A stretch of DNA of 64,000 nucleotides from AP-15 sp963738185 (GTDB taxonomy: Bacteria; Pseudomonadota; Alphaproteobacteria; ATCC43930; CGMCC-115725). The position numbers and the translations under genes were made by a program. Positions 7,724 through 17,634 of this stretch are shown here, piece by piece; positions within the stretch are counted from its first letter, which is position 1, and each line of letters starts with the position of its first letter. A model generated the notes under the pieces. That model saw only the letters and a program-made list of their open reading frames with translations, made no database searches and was not told the DNA's origin. The stretch is from positions 372,001-436,000 of the forward strand of contig CAVTVA010000001.1 in NCBI GenBank assembly GCA_963738185.1, in the 5' to 3' direction.

Positions 7724-9247
7724 GTGCGACGCGTTCTGACCGCCCGCTTTATGCACGAGACCAACACCTTCAGCCGGGTCGCGACCGATATTGCGCTGAT
7801 CCGGCGCCGCGACTTTCATCTCGAAAACGAGATCCCGCAGGCGTTTCGCGGCACCCGCTCGGCGCTTGGGGCGACTTTTGAGGCGGCGGACAAATTCGGC
7901 TGGAGCCTCATTCATCCGGTCTCCGCCAACCCCAACCCATCGGGGATCGTCACCGACGATGCGTTCGAGACGATCGCCGGGATGATCCTCGGTGCCTGCG
8001 AGCAAAAGGGGCCGATCGACGGCGTCTTGCTGCATCTGCACGGGGCGATGGTCAGCGCCAGCCACGAGGATGCCGAGGGTGAGCTGTTGTCGCGGCTGCG
8101 CGACCAGCTCGGGCCGGCTGTGCCGATCGTCGCCACCCTCGATCTGCACGCTAATGTGACCCAAAGAATGGCCGACGGCGCCAATGCGCTGATCGCGTTT
8201 CGCACCTACCCGCACATCGACATGCACGAGCGCGCCTGGCAGGCGGCCGAATTGCTCGATCGCGCGATGCGCGGCGAGGTCCGGCCGCGCACGGTGATCG
8301 CCCGCCGGCCGATGCTGCACGGCCTCGATTGGGGCCGCACGCAAGAGGGGCCGATGGCCCAGCTGATCCTTCGCGGCGAGGCGCTCGAAGCCTCGGGTGC
8401 GGCCCTCGCGGTCAGCATCTGCGCCGGCTTCGCGCTCGCCAACATCCATGATGTCGGCCCGTCGGTGACGGTGACCGTCGATGCCGGCGGCGGCGACGGC
8501 GCAATCCGGGGTGCTCAGGCGATCGCCGAGGAATTTATGGACCATGCCTGGGCGACGCGCGATTTCACCACGGTCCACATGCTGACGGTCGCCGAAGCGG
8601 TCGCCCGTGCGCGCCAGGGCCGGCCCGGCGACAAGCCGCTCGTGATCGCCGATTTCACCGACAATCCGGGCGGCGGCGGGTATGGCGACGCCACCGCCTT
8701 GTTGCAAGGGCTGGTCGACGGCAGTGTCGAGCGCGTCGCCTTTCACGCGATCTGCGACCCTGAGGCGGTAGCGGCCGGCATGCGCGCCGGGGTCGGCGCC
8801 CACATAAGATTGGCCATCGGCGGCAAGACCGACCCGATGGTGGGCGGCGGCCCATTGTCGCTCGAGGGCGAGGTGGTTTGCCTGACCAACGGGAAATTCG
8901 TTGCGTACGGGCCGATGGGCGGCGGGGTCGAGCGCAATTACGGGCCCTCGATGGTGTTCCGGGTCGGCGGCGCCGGCGGCATCGACATCATCGTCGTCAC
9001 CAACAACGGCCAGGCGACCGACCTCGCCCAGCTGACCTCGCTCGGCGTCGACCCGACCCGCTACACAACAGTCGCGGTCAAGTCGATGCAGCATTTCCGC
9101 GCCGCCTTCGAGCCGATCGCGCGCGACATCGTGCTGGTCGACACCGGCGCCTTATGCCAGGTCAACTATACGGCCGAGCTCTTCACCAAGGTGCGCCGCC
9201 CGATCTGGCCGCTCGACCCGATCGCCGACCCGCACGCCGCCGCGTAG
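7724..9247 (+). CDS. M81-family metallopeptidase (MlrC-like)
   Basis: A 507-residue protein of the family that includes MlrC, which degrades linearised microcystin peptides. Recognised from the N-terminal MHETNTFS motif (residues about 10-17), GVLLHLHGAMVS, PIVATLDLHAN and FRTYPHIDMHERA, where His and Asp form the metal site, and the C-terminal IVVTNN-x-Q region. Start is GTG at 7724 with GAGG 6 bases before. It lies 153 bases after the enolase-superfamily gene on the same strand. In most bacteria the natural substrate is unknown. Confidence 0.9.
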   Translation: MRRVLTARFMHETNTFSRVATDIALIRRRDFHLENEIPQAFRGTRSALGATFEAADKFGWSLIHPVSANPNPSGIVTDDAFETIAGMILGACEQKGPIDGVLLHLHGAMVSASHEDAEGELLSRLRDQLGPAVPIVATLDLHANVTQRMADGANALIAFRTYPHIDMHERAWQAAELLDRAMRGEVRPRTVIARRPMLHGLDWGRTQEGPMAQLILRGEALEASGAALAVSICAGFALANIHDVGPSVTVTVDAGGGDGAIRGAQAIAEEFMDHAWATRDFTTVHMLTVAEAVARARQGRPGDKPLVIADFTDNPGGGGYGDATALLQGLVDGSVERVAFHAICDPEAVAAGMRAGVGAHIRLAIGGKTDPMVGGGPLSLEGEVVCLTNGKFVAYGPMGGGVERNYGPSMVFRVGGAGGIDIIVVTNNGQATDLAQLTSLGVDPTRYTTVAVKSMQHFRAAFEPIARDIVLVDTGALCQVNYTAELFTKVRRPIWPLDPIADPHAAA

Positions 9248-9364
9248 CGCCGCGAAGATTACGGAACCCGGCCGCAGTCGCCGTGGTTCCCCTTGTGACC
9301 GGCTCCGCGCGATCGCTCTCCTCCGCCAGCGCGGCAGCACCGCCTGTGCCGCAAGGATGCGACC

Positions 9365-10300
9365 ATGGACGATCAACAGGCGCCAATCGCGAGCGAGGCT
9401 CGATCGCCAATCCGCGCCCGGCGATGGAAAGACATTCCGCTGCGGGTCTATCACGGGATTTCCGACGACCGGCTGATGCTGATCGCGGCCGGTGTCACCT
9501 ATTACGCGATCCTCGCGTTGTTTCCGGCGATTGGGGTGATTGTTTCGGTCTATGGCCTGTTTGCCGACCCGAGCAGCATCGCCGGTCACCTCGACACATT
9601 GTCGGGCTTTGCTCCCGGGGGCGCGGTCGATATTTTGCGGCAGGAGCTGACCCGCCTCACCCATCAGGGCAAGGCGGCGCTTGGCATCGGCTTTGTCGTC
9701 AGCCTGGCGATCGCGCTGTGGAGCGCCAATTCCGGCGTGTCGGCAATATTCGACGCCCTCAACGCGGTCCACGAGGAAAAAGAAAAGCGCGGCTTTGTCA
9801 AATATTACACTACAACGTTGATATTCACGGCCGGGGCGGTTGTCCTCGTGCTGCTGTCGGTTGCCGTGCTGGTGGCGCTGCCGCTGGTGCTCAACTATCT
9901 CCCCAACCCCGGCGTGACCGCGATGCTGACGAAGGTCGTGCGGTGGCCGGCTCTGTTGGTGGTGGTGGCGCTGGCGCTGGCGGTGGTCTACCGCTACGGC
10001 CCTTGCCGGGCCAGGCCGCAATGGCGGTGGATCACCTGGGGCAGCGCCTTTGCCGCGATCGCCTGGCTCGCCATCTCGGCGCTGTTCTCCTGGTACGTCG
10101 CGAGCTTTGGCAGCTACAACAAAACCTATGGCTCGCTCGGCGCGATCATCGGCTTTATGACCTGGATGTGGGTGTCGATCCTGGTCGTGCTGATCGGCGC
10201 CAAGCTCGACGCCGAGCTAGAGCTGCGCACCGCGCCTGACCGAGCGGCCGGCTCGGCCGGCGGCGGAGAAGCGAACACCGTCGGTCCGGCGCAGGCCTGA
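9365..10300 (+). CDS. YihY/BrkB-family inner-membrane protein
   Basis: A 311-residue integral membrane protein. Family features: AAGVTYYAILALFPAIGVIVS (first transmembrane segment), NSGVSAIFDALNAVHEEKEKR, a hydrophobic core (LVLLSVAVLVALPLVLNYL), and the closing segments GSYNKTYGSLGAIIGFMTW and the acidic end AKLDAELE. About six membrane helices are expected. The family was once called ribonuclease BN or virulence factor BrkB; its transport or structural role is still unclear. The ATG at 9365 is preceded by a short spacer after the M81 gene. Confidence 0.9.
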   Translation: MDDQQAPIASEARSPIRARRWKDIPLRVYHGISDDRLMLIAAGVTYYAILALFPAIGVIVSVYGLFADPSSIAGHLDTLSGFAPGGAVDILRQELTRLTHQGKAALGIGFVVSLAIALWSANSGVSAIFDALNAVHEEKEKRGFVKYYTTTLIFTAGAVVLVLLSVAVLVALPLVLNYLPNPGVTAMLTKVVRWPALLVVVALALAVVYRYGPCRARPQWRWITWGSAFAAIAWLAISALFSWYVASFGSYNKTYGSLGAIIGFMTWMWVSILVVLIGAKLDAELELRTAPDRAAGSAGGGEANTVGPAQA

Positions 10301-10330
10301 ATCTCGTACCAACCGGCGCTTCCGCATATG

Positions 10331-10410
10331 CGCGTAGGGCGTGCGAGCGGACGCGAAACCTGCCGCTCGCCCGCAACGATGGGTTTCGCGCCGATCAGCC
10401 CATCCTACGA
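10331..10410. repeat. dispersed intergenic repeat element, single copy here
   Basis: Between two convergent genes lies an element beginning GTAGGG and ending with CATCCTAC, with an internal GCGAAAC/GTTTCGC inverted pair. It resembles, from memory, a dispersed repeat family of Bradyrhizobium-like genomes (GTAGGATGGG ... GAAACCCATC). It may act as a bidirectional terminator. Confidence 0.4.
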
Positions 10411-10421
10411 GTTTGCAGGAG

Positions 10422-11801
10422 CTACCGCTTCAGCTCGAACACGGTGCCCGAGTTGTTGTGCGCCCCCCCATAGACTGTCGTGCCGTAGAGGTCTCCGGCG
10501 GCGTCCATGATTATGTCGAAGGCCGCCGCGGTGCCATCGGTACAGCTGTTCCCGCCGGTGGCGCAAAAATTATACAGGACCGTCTGCGCCCATTTGGTCT
10601 TCGCCGCATTGGGGATCAGCTCAAACACCACGCCGCCTTCCGTGCTCGCCGAATAATGACTGCCGCCCAACTCCGTTACGCCAAACAAATCTCCGGTCTT
10701 ATCCCTGACCACGCCGGCAGCAGGGAGCGCGCCGTCTGTGCAGCCCCGTGAGCAAAAGCTGTATAGGAGTGTCTCGGTCCATTTGGTCTTGGCTGCATTG
10801 GGCGTCAGCGCGAACACCGCGCCCGAATTGTGAGCACCTCCCTGGTATGTCGTGCCGTAAAGCTTTCCCGACGTGTCGGTGATCAGGTCGGCATATGGTA
10901 TGGCGCCGTCGGTGCAGGCCTGCCCGCCCTGCGCGCAGAAGCTGTGCAGAACTGCGTAGCTCCATTTTGTCTTAGCTGCATTGGGCGTCAGCTGGAAGAC
11001 GACGCCCGAATTGTGAGCGCCGCCCGCAGCAGTCGTGCCGTAGAGCTTGCCCGCCGCGCCGGCGAGCAGACTGGCGTAAGAGTGGGAGCCGTCGGTGCAG
11101 CCGGTCCCGCCCTGCGAGCAGAAGCTGTACAGCACGCTGTGGGTCCATTTCGTTTTGGCCGCATTGGGCACGAGCTCAAACACCGTGCCCGAATTATGGG
11201 CGCCGCCCTCGTATGTCGTGCCGTAGAGCTTTCCCGACGCGTCTCTGATCAGGCCGGCAATAGGAGCCGAGCCGTCGGTGCAGGCCCCGGCGCCTTGCGC
11301 ACAAAAGCTGTACAGCACGGTCTCTGCCCATTTTGTCTTGGCTGCGTTGGGTGTCAGCTCGAAGACAGTTCCCTGTTTATGAGCGCCGCCGAGGTATGTC
11401 GTGCCGTAGAGCTTCCCCGAGGCGTCTATCATCACTCCGGCCAGAGAGGTGGCCCCATCGGTGCAATTTTTCCCGCCCTGCGAGCAGAAATTGTAAAGGA
11501 CGGTCTCAGTCCATTTGGTCTTGGCGGCGTTCGGGGTTAGCACGAACACATTGCCCCCGGCGTGGGCGCCCCCGGCCGATGTCGTGCCGTAGAGCTTGCC
11601 TGCGGCGTCGCGGACCACGCTGTCTTGGGGTTGAGCGCCATCGGTGCAGCTCTTCGCACCCTTTGCGCAAAAGCTGTAGAGCGTCGCGAACGGTGACGCT
11701 GCGCCGCTTGGCGGCGCATACCCCGCAACCATCAGCATCGCCGCGATCAAGGTCGAGGCCGGTCCGAAATGCACCTTTTTTCTGCGATCGGCAATCCGCA
11801 T
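10422..11801 (-). CDS. secreted protein of seven GloVer-type tandem repeats
   Basis: A 459-residue protein with a signal peptide (about residues 15-38) and then seven repeats of about 61 residues. Each has the pattern LYSFC-x5-CTDG ... D-GKLYGTT-x-GGAH-x2-G-VFELTPNAAKTKW; repeat 6 is shortened at the Cys pair and repeat 7 ends the protein. This is the choice-of-anchor/GloVer repeat (TIGR03803-like) of bacterial exported proteins, expected to form beta blades. Each repeat keeps two cysteines, probably a disulfide. The ATG at 11801 has AGGG 8 bases before it; a GTG nine bases upstream is less likely. Function unknown. Confidence 0.85.
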   Translation of the reverse strand: MRIADRRKKVHFGPASTLIAAMLMVAGYAPPSGAASPFATLYSFCAKGAKSCTDGAQPQDSVVRDAAGKLYGTTSAGGAHAGGNVFVLTPNAAKTKWTETVLYNFCSQGGKNCTDGATSLAGVMIDASGKLYGTTYLGGAHKQGTVFELTPNAAKTKWAETVLYSFCAQGAGACTDGSAPIAGLIRDASGKLYGTTYEGGAHNSGTVFELVPNAAKTKWTHSVLYSFCSQGGTGCTDGSHSYASLLAGAAGKLYGTTAAGGAHNSGVVFQLTPNAAKTKWSYAVLHSFCAQGGQACTDGAIPYADLITDTSGKLYGTTYQGGAHNSGAVFALTPNAAKTKWTETLLYSFCSRGCTDGALPAAGVVRDKTGDLFGVTELGGSHYSASTEGGVVFELIPNAAKTKWAQTVLYNFCATGGNSCTDGTAAAFDIIMDAAGDLYGTTVYGGAHNNSGTVFELKR

Positions 11802-11831
11802 CACATGCACCCTGTTTCGACGTTCGGCAGC

Positions 11832-11840
11832 ATAATAGCA
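11832..11840 (-). promoter_or_regulatory. extended -10 promoter of the GloVer-repeat gene
   Basis: On the minus strand TGCTATTAT is an extended -10 element (TG-n-TATTAT) about 30 bases before the chosen ATG. No convincing -35 box was found, which is acceptable for extended -10 promoters. Confidence 0.35.
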
Positions 11841-12037
11841 GCTGACCCCCTGGTTGAGCCAGCCTCTTGAGGGTGGATCATGAAAGCCAAGTGTCAGCTA
11901 GGAGCTGTATGATGTCGCGCCTGCCTGATATTGGATGCGAAGATGACCCCTTTGCCCGCGCAGATTGAGCATCCCTCTGCGATCGCAAAGAAGTTGGCCC
12001 GCAACGCGAGGTCATGACGCAAAATAGGAGGAAACGC

Positions 12038-12847
12038 ATGATGTGGAGGCCGTTGCGGCGGCTGGCTGCGCTCGGGTTTGCGTGTTTGTTGCTGACCGCG
12101 ACCGCCTCGGCTGGCGATGCCGTGGGCGCGTTGGGGCCGGTCTACGACATCACCCATTTTGACGTGCTGCCGATCAGCTCGCCCAATTCCGAGCAGATCG
12201 CCTATGCGGCCTTGTTCAAATACCGCGACGCCAGCAAATCGGACCGCGGCGCCGACAGCTTCCGGATCATCAATTGGCTCGAGGCTACCAACCATTCGTT
12301 TATCGTCGATGTGTGGAAAAACCGGGCGGCGTTCGAAGAGCATCTAGCGCAGCCACACAGCGTTGCGTTCCGGTTTGCCGTGCAGAATGTCCCGCCGCCC
12401 GACGGCATCTGCTGCATCGGCAGCCCGATCGACGACCGCCAATACAGCCTGGTCGAGTCGTTCGGCACGCCATGGATCAGCAGCAAGCTGCCCGCGACCG
12501 TCGGCGCCAAGGGTGCGCTCTTTGTTGTGGTCTATGTCGATCTGTTGCAGGACGGCAACCCGGGCAAAGGCAAGAACCAGCTGGTGCGGTATGGTGCGAT
12601 GTCCAAGAGCGCCAACCGCGGCCACCTGCTGAGCTTCAGCTTGCTGCAGCAGCTTGACCGGCCCAACCGCTACGCCATCCTCGAAGCCTGGGATACCGAG
12701 GCGAGCTACAACGCCTGGCAAGGAAGTGCAGTGACCGCGAGCTTTGTCGACAAGATTACGCCACTGCTCGGCTCGCCACTCGACCATCGGCTAAACAGCC
12801 TGTGCGGCGAGACCTATATCGACGGCACCGGCTGCGTGCCCCCTTGA
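12038..12847 (+). CDS. secreted double ABM-domain (antibiotic biosynthesis monooxygenase-like) protein
   Basis: A 269-residue protein with a clear signal peptide (residues 1-25, LGFACLLLTATASAG). The mature part looks like two dimeric alpha/beta-barrel units: the first from ITHFDVLPISS to SFIVDVWKNRAAFEEH, the second from ALFVVVYVDLLQ to RYAILEAWDTEASYNAW. ABM domains usually act as small cofactor-free monooxygenases or haem-degrading enzymes in the cytosol, so an exported tandem is unusual. Cysteines occur as ICCIG and C-x-C-terminal pairs. AGGAGG at 12026-12031 fixes the start; an ATG 24 bases upstream is less well placed. Confidence 0.7.
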   Translation: MMWRPLRRLAALGFACLLLTATASAGDAVGALGPVYDITHFDVLPISSPNSEQIAYAALFKYRDASKSDRGADSFRIINWLEATNHSFIVDVWKNRAAFEEHLAQPHSVAFRFAVQNVPPPDGICCIGSPIDDRQYSLVESFGTPWISSKLPATVGAKGALFVVVYVDLLQDGNPGKGKNQLVRYGAMSKSANRGHLLSFSLLQQLDRPNRYAILEAWDTEASYNAWQGSAVTASFVDKITPLLGSPLDHRLNSLCGETYIDGTGCVPP

Positions 12848-12922
12848 GGTCGCCATCTGGCGCAACCCTCACTGCCTGCATAGTGTGAGAGAGGTCGCCC
12901 CGCCCTCGGGCGGACGTGCGGG

Positions 12923-13668
<746 letters not shown>

Positions 13669-13672
<4 letters not shown>

Positions 13673-14428
13673 CCCGGCACGCGCTCGCCGAGATAGACCT
13701 GGCGCACCCGCGGATCGGCGGCGATCAGCGCCGGCGGCCCTTCGGCCAGCGCGCTACCCTGCACCAGCACGGTAATCCGTCGCGCCAGGCGAAACACCAG
13801 GTCCATATCGTGCTCGATGATCAGGATGGCGATCTCCGGCGGCAGGCTCTCGACCGCCTCGACGATCCGGCCGTTCTCGCCGGAGGGGACCCCGGCCGCC
13901 GGCTCGTCGAGCAGCAGCACCTTGGGCGAAAGCCCCAGCGCCACGGCGATCTCGATCAGCCGCTGCCGGCCGTAGGCGAGGGTCGCCGACCGGGCGCAGC
14001 GCCTCGTCGGCGAGCCCCATGCGCTCGACGAGCGCGAAGGCCTCCTCGATCGCGGCGCGGTGATGCCCGGCCGGGCGCCACAGAACGCCGCCGACCCCGC
14101 GGCGCTCGCACACCGCCAGGGTGACGTTTTCCAGGACGCTGAGCCCGCGAAACAGCTGGGTGATCTGAAAGGTGCGGACCAGGCCGCGCTTGACCCGCGC
14201 GGCCTGCGGCAAGGCCGTGATCTCGGCGCCGTCGAGCAGGATCTGCCCGGCGCCGGGCTGCAGCGCCCCGGTCACCAGATTGACAAAGCTGGTCTTGCCG
14301 GCGCCGTTAGGCCCGATCAGCGCGTGCCGGGCGCCGTATTCGAGGCGGAAATCGATCGCGTTCGCCACTCGGAGCGCACCAAAGCTCTTGCTAAGCGCCT
14401 TAGTCTCAAGCGCCGCCACCGCACTCAT
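13669..14428 (-). CDS. livG: LivG ATP-binding protein, frameshifted as sequenced
   Basis: Second ATPase of the liv operon, about 252 residues if repaired. The first part reads from ATG 14428 (LSKSFGALRVANAIDF, Walker A GPNGAGKTS, VRTFQITQLFRGLSVLENV); the remainder (LGLSPKVLLLDEPAAGVP with Walker B, then IIEHDMD) continues in another frame. The switch falls near 13981-13995, and the total of 760 bases equals whole codons plus one, consistent with one inserted base. ATGA overlaps join it to livM and livF. Probably a sequencing error, though true inactivation cannot be excluded. Confidence 0.85.
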
Positions 14429-15456
14429 CGGAGCCGCCATCCCCGTCGCCATAGCCGATCGAAGAGGCCGAGGACGCCGCCGCGGGCGAAGACGACCAGC
14501 AGGACCATCAGCAGGCCGATCCAGAAATACCAGTAGACCGGCTCGACCGTAGAAAACCGGTCCTGCGCGATCATATAGAGCGGCACGCCGATAAAGGCGC
14601 CGTAGAGCCGACCGACGCCGCCGATGATCAGCATGATCAGCACCGTGCCGGAGCGGTCGAGGCTCAGCGAATCGAGCCCGACGAACCCGCTGGTCTGCGC
14701 GACCAGGGCGCCCGAAACCCCGGCAAGTGCCGCCGAGATCGTGTAGACGACGAGCTGGCGGCGGATGACCGGCGCACCCAGCGCGTGCATCCGCCCGCTG
14801 TTCTCGCGAATTCCCGTCAGCGAGCGGCCAAACGCCGAATAGACGATGCCCCGCACCACGAGCCAGCATAGGAACAGCACGGCGAGGCAATAAAAGAAGG
14901 CGGTGCGGCCGTAGAGGCCGAACCCGAAATGGCCGAAAATCGGCCACACAACCATCCCTTGCAGCCCGTCGTCGCCGCCGGTCACGGCACTCGCCTTGTT
15001 GGCCGCCTCGGCCAGCATCGCGGCGACGACCAGGGTCTGGATCAACTGGGTCAATCCGCTGCTGCGCAGAATTATCAGACCGCTCAGCACCCCGACCACC
15101 GCGGCGGCCACGCCGGCGGCGAAGAGGCCGGTGATCGGCTCGCCCCAGCCATGCACGGCGAGGAGCCCGGCGGTGTAGGCGCCGGTGCCGAAAAACGCGG
15201 CCTGGCCCAAGGTGATGATCCCAGCGTAGCCAAGCACCAGATCGGCCGACAGCGCAAAGAGGATCGTCGCCAAGATCTGCGCGGCGAGCGGCAGATAGCC
15301 GGGAAAGATGAAATAGGCGGCGAGTGCCGCGAGCCAAGGCAGCGCCTCGAGCGGGCGATAATGGTGCCGCCCGGCAAAGGCGTCGATTGCAGCGGCCGGC
15401 CCGCTCGGCGCCGGGCGCCGCGTCAGCCGCGGCCGAACAGACCGTGCGGTCGCCAC
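14425..15456 (-). CDS. livM: branched-chain amino acid ABC transporter permease LivM
   Basis: A 343-residue membrane permease with about eight to ten helices. The family signature is LVLGYAGIITLGQAAFFGTGAYT (shown in part), with FGRSLTGIRENSGRMHALG as the cytoplasmic coupling loop that docks on the ATPases, and IIGGVGRLYGAFIGVPLY near the end. Start is GTG at 15456, overlapping the end of livH by 34 bases; the stop overlaps livG as ATGA. Works with LivH to form the transport channel. Confidence 0.93.
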   Translation of the reverse strand: MATARSVRPRLTRRPAPSGPAAAIDAFAGRHHYRPLEALPWLAALAAYFIFPGYLPLAAQILATILFALSADLVLGYAGIITLGQAAFFGTGAYTAGLLAVHGWGEPITGLFAAGVAAAVVGVLSGLIILRSSGLTQLIQTLVVAAMLAEAANKASAVTGGDDGLQGMVVWPIFGHFGFGLYGRTAFFYCLAVLFLCWLVVRGIVYSAFGRSLTGIRENSGRMHALGAPVIRRQLVVYTISAALAGVSGALVAQTSGFVGLDSLSLDRSGTVLIMLIIGGVGRLYGAFIGVPLYMIAQDRFSTVEPVYWYFWIGLLMVLLVVFARGGVLGLFDRLWRRGWRLR

Positions 15457-16295
15457 AGCAGGAGACCCAACGTGATCGCATAGATGAAAAACGCGCCGAA
15501 TTGCGGCAACAGAAATTTGCCGGCGCTGTCGACGACGCCGACCAGCAATGCCGCGACAAACGGCCCACGAATGCTGCCGAGCCCGCCGATCGCAACGACG
15601 ATCAGAAAATAGACGAGGTTGTCGAGGGCGTAGCTGGGGACCACGGTCATCAGGTCCGAGCCGAGCCCGCCGCCGAGACCGGCGAGCCCGCTGCCCAGCG
15701 CAAAGGTCAGGCTGAACAGGCGCGAGGTGTCGATGCCGAGCGATTGCGCCATGCGCAGATTATCGACCGCGGCGCGGATCTGCGCGCCAAAGCGGCTGCG
15801 CTCGAGCCCGAGCCACAGCAGCGTCACCAGGGCGGCGCCGACCGCGATCAGCAGGCACTGGTAAAGCGAAACCTTGCCGAACCCGAGCTCGATGCCGCCG
15901 CTCAATCCGGGCGGCAGCCGCAATGGCTGCTGATCCGGCCCGTAGAAATAATCCGCCGCCGCCCCCGCCATGAACACGAGCCCGATGGTCAGCAGCACCT
16001 GGTCGAGCTCGTCGCCGCCGTAGAGCCGGCGATAAAGCAGCCGCTCAATCGGGATGCTGGCCAGCGCCACCAACCCGGTGGCGGCGGCCAGGGACAGCGG
16101 GAACGGCACGCCGTGATGGTCGATCAGTCCGGTCATGACATACCCGCCGGCCATCGCGAAGATGCCGTGGGCGAGGTTGATAAACCCCATCATCCCCATC
16201 GTCACCGACAGCCCGACCGAGATCAGGTACAGCACCATCGCAAAGGCGAGGCCGTGAAAGCCGATGCTGAAGGCGGTGGCGAGCGCGCTGTGCAT
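15423..16295 (-). CDS. livH: branched-chain amino acid ABC transporter permease LivH
   Basis: A 290-residue polytopic permease. Visible hallmarks are GLSVTMGMMGFINLAHG near the N-terminus, IPIERLLYRRLYGGDELDQV, the coupling loop RSRFGAQIRAAVDN, and IGGLGSIRGPFVAALLVG. The ATG at 16295 is chosen; a TTG directly before it is also possible. It lies 33 bases after the end of the substrate-binding protein gene and overlaps livM, so all five liv genes read as one operon. Confidence 0.93.
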   Translation of the reverse strand: MHSALATAFSIGFHGLAFAMVLYLISVGLSVTMGMMGFINLAHGIFAMAGGYVMTGLIDHHGVPFPLSLAAATGLVALASIPIERLLYRRLYGGDELDQVLLTIGLVFMAGAAADYFYGPDQQPLRLPPGLSGGIELGFGKVSLYQCLLIAVGAALVTLLWLGLERSRFGAQIRAAVDNLRMAQSLGIDTSRLFSLTFALGSGLAGLGGGLGSDLMTVVPSYALDNLVYFLIVVAIGGLGSIRGPFVAALLVGVVDSAGKFLLPQFGAFFIYAITLGLLLWRPHGLFGRG

Positions 16296-16328
16296 CAATG
16301 CGCGACGTCTAAGGCGCTTTGTTGCCGC

Positions 16329-17531
16329 CTATTTCAGCGGGTGCAGCGCTTTCCACGGGTCCTTGACCATCGGGATCGTTGCGATCTCGACATTGGCGAG
16401 CTTGCCATCGACCTTTTCGACCTTGCGGATATAGACGTTCTGCACGATGTCGCGGGTCTCGGGGTCGATCATGATCGGGCCGCGCGGGCTGTTCGGGTCC
16501 TTCCAATTCTTAAAGAAATCCATCGCCTGGTCGGCGGTGAAATTGCCCTTGGTCGCCTTGATCATCTCGAAGATCATCGCCATGCCGTCCCAACCATCGA
16601 CGGAAAAGAAGTCTGGGATCGACTTGTCGCCGTAGGCCTGCTTCCAATCGGCCAGAAAAGCTGCGTTGGCGGGGCGCTTGCCGGCGACCGAATAGGTCCC
16701 GGCGGTGATCAGGCCGAGCGGGGTGTCGCCCATGTTCGGCAATTCCTCGTCGGGCACCAGATCCTGGGTCGAGGCGATGGTGATCCCGGCCTGGCGCAGA
16801 CCGAGGTCGCTGATCGCCCGCATCATCGCCGTCGCCTGCGTGCCGGCCGGGACGAAGATATAGGCGACCTGCGGCTTGGCGTCCTTGATCCGCTGCACAA
16901 ACGGGGTGAAGTCTGGGTTGGCCGGCGGGAACCGGTCGGCGCCGACGATCTTGCCGCCGGCATCGGTGAAGGCGCGGGTGAACCCGGCCTCGGCATCATG
17001 CCCGGCGATAAAGTCCGTGACCGCCGTGTACGCCGTCTTCCACCCCTGCTGCGCCGCCCATTTGCCCATCGGGTAGGCTTGCTGCCACAGGGTGAAGGTG
17101 ACGCGCACGACATAGGGCGACAGCCGCGGGATCGCGACCCCAGCGGCGGCGTAGCTGATGACCAGCGGCACCTTGGCCTCGGCGGTCAGCGGCGCCACCG
17201 CGGCGGCGACCGGCGACAGCACGATGCCGGTCAGCAACTGCACATGGTCGCGGGTGATCAAGTCCTGCGCCAGCCTTTTGCCCACTTCCGGGTTCGAGGT
17301 GTCGTCGCGCTTCAGCAGGTCGATCTTGACCCCGGGCGGCAGATCCTTCTGGTGCAGCTTGAAATAGAGGTCGGCGCCTTTTTGCCCTTCGTTGGCCGGC
17401 TCGGCAACAAAACCGGTATAGCTATTGATCACCCCGATCTTGATGGTCTGGGCCGAGGCCCCCGTCGGCATCGCGATAAGCGCGGCAGCGAGCAGCGCCG
17501 CCGGCATTGCGCCGAACGCTCCAGGCGACAT
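16329..17531 (-). CDS. livK: ABC transporter substrate-binding protein (LivK/amide-urea type)
   Basis: A 400-residue periplasmic receptor. Signal peptide at residues 1-27 (MPAALLAAALIAMPTGASA), then the type I fold start IKIGVINSYTGFVAEPANEG, VQLLTGIVLSPVAAAVAPL and DRFPPANPDFTPFVQRIKD. Specificity could be branched-chain amino acids, amides or aromatic acids, since this subfamily is broad. AGGAGAGG lies 6 bases before the ATG at 17531; in-frame upstream sequence looks non-coding. First gene of the liv operon. Confidence 0.93.
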   Translation of the reverse strand: MSPGAFGAMPAALLAAALIAMPTGASAQTIKIGVINSYTGFVAEPANEGQKGADLYFKLHQKDLPPGVKIDLLKRDDTSNPEVGKRLAQDLITRDHVQLLTGIVLSPVAAAVAPLTAEAKVPLVISYAAAGVAIPRLSPYVVRVTFTLWQQAYPMGKWAAQQGWKTAYTAVTDFIAGHDAEAGFTRAFTDAGGKIVGADRFPPANPDFTPFVQRIKDAKPQVAYIFVPAGTQATAMMRAISDLGLRQAGITIASTQDLVPDEELPNMGDTPLGLITAGTYSVAGKRPANAAFLADWKQAYGDKSIPDFFSVDGWDGMAMIFEMIKATKGNFTADQAMDFFKNWKDPNSPRGPIMIDPETRDIVQNVYIRKVEKVDGKLANVEIATIPMVKDPWKALHPLK

Positions 17532-17634
17532 CGAACCTCTCCTGCTGTTCTCTGTTGTGCTGTAGGCTACCATGCCTGTTGGCCGCAATCGGCGCAATCC
17601 GCCGGCGGCAACGGTCTCAAACCCCGGGCGCAAC

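Noticed and set aside
10440..11750. Regularly spaced direct repeats resembling an array
   Set aside because: The period is about 183 bases, the units are in frame and encode GloVer-type protein repeats; there are no unique spacers or short identical repeats, so it is not CRISPR.
13754..15595. A 613-codon minus-strand frame seeming to fuse a permease to LivG
   Set aside because: The first part is livM in the wrong frame; only the last 225 residues are real LivG sequence before its frameshift.
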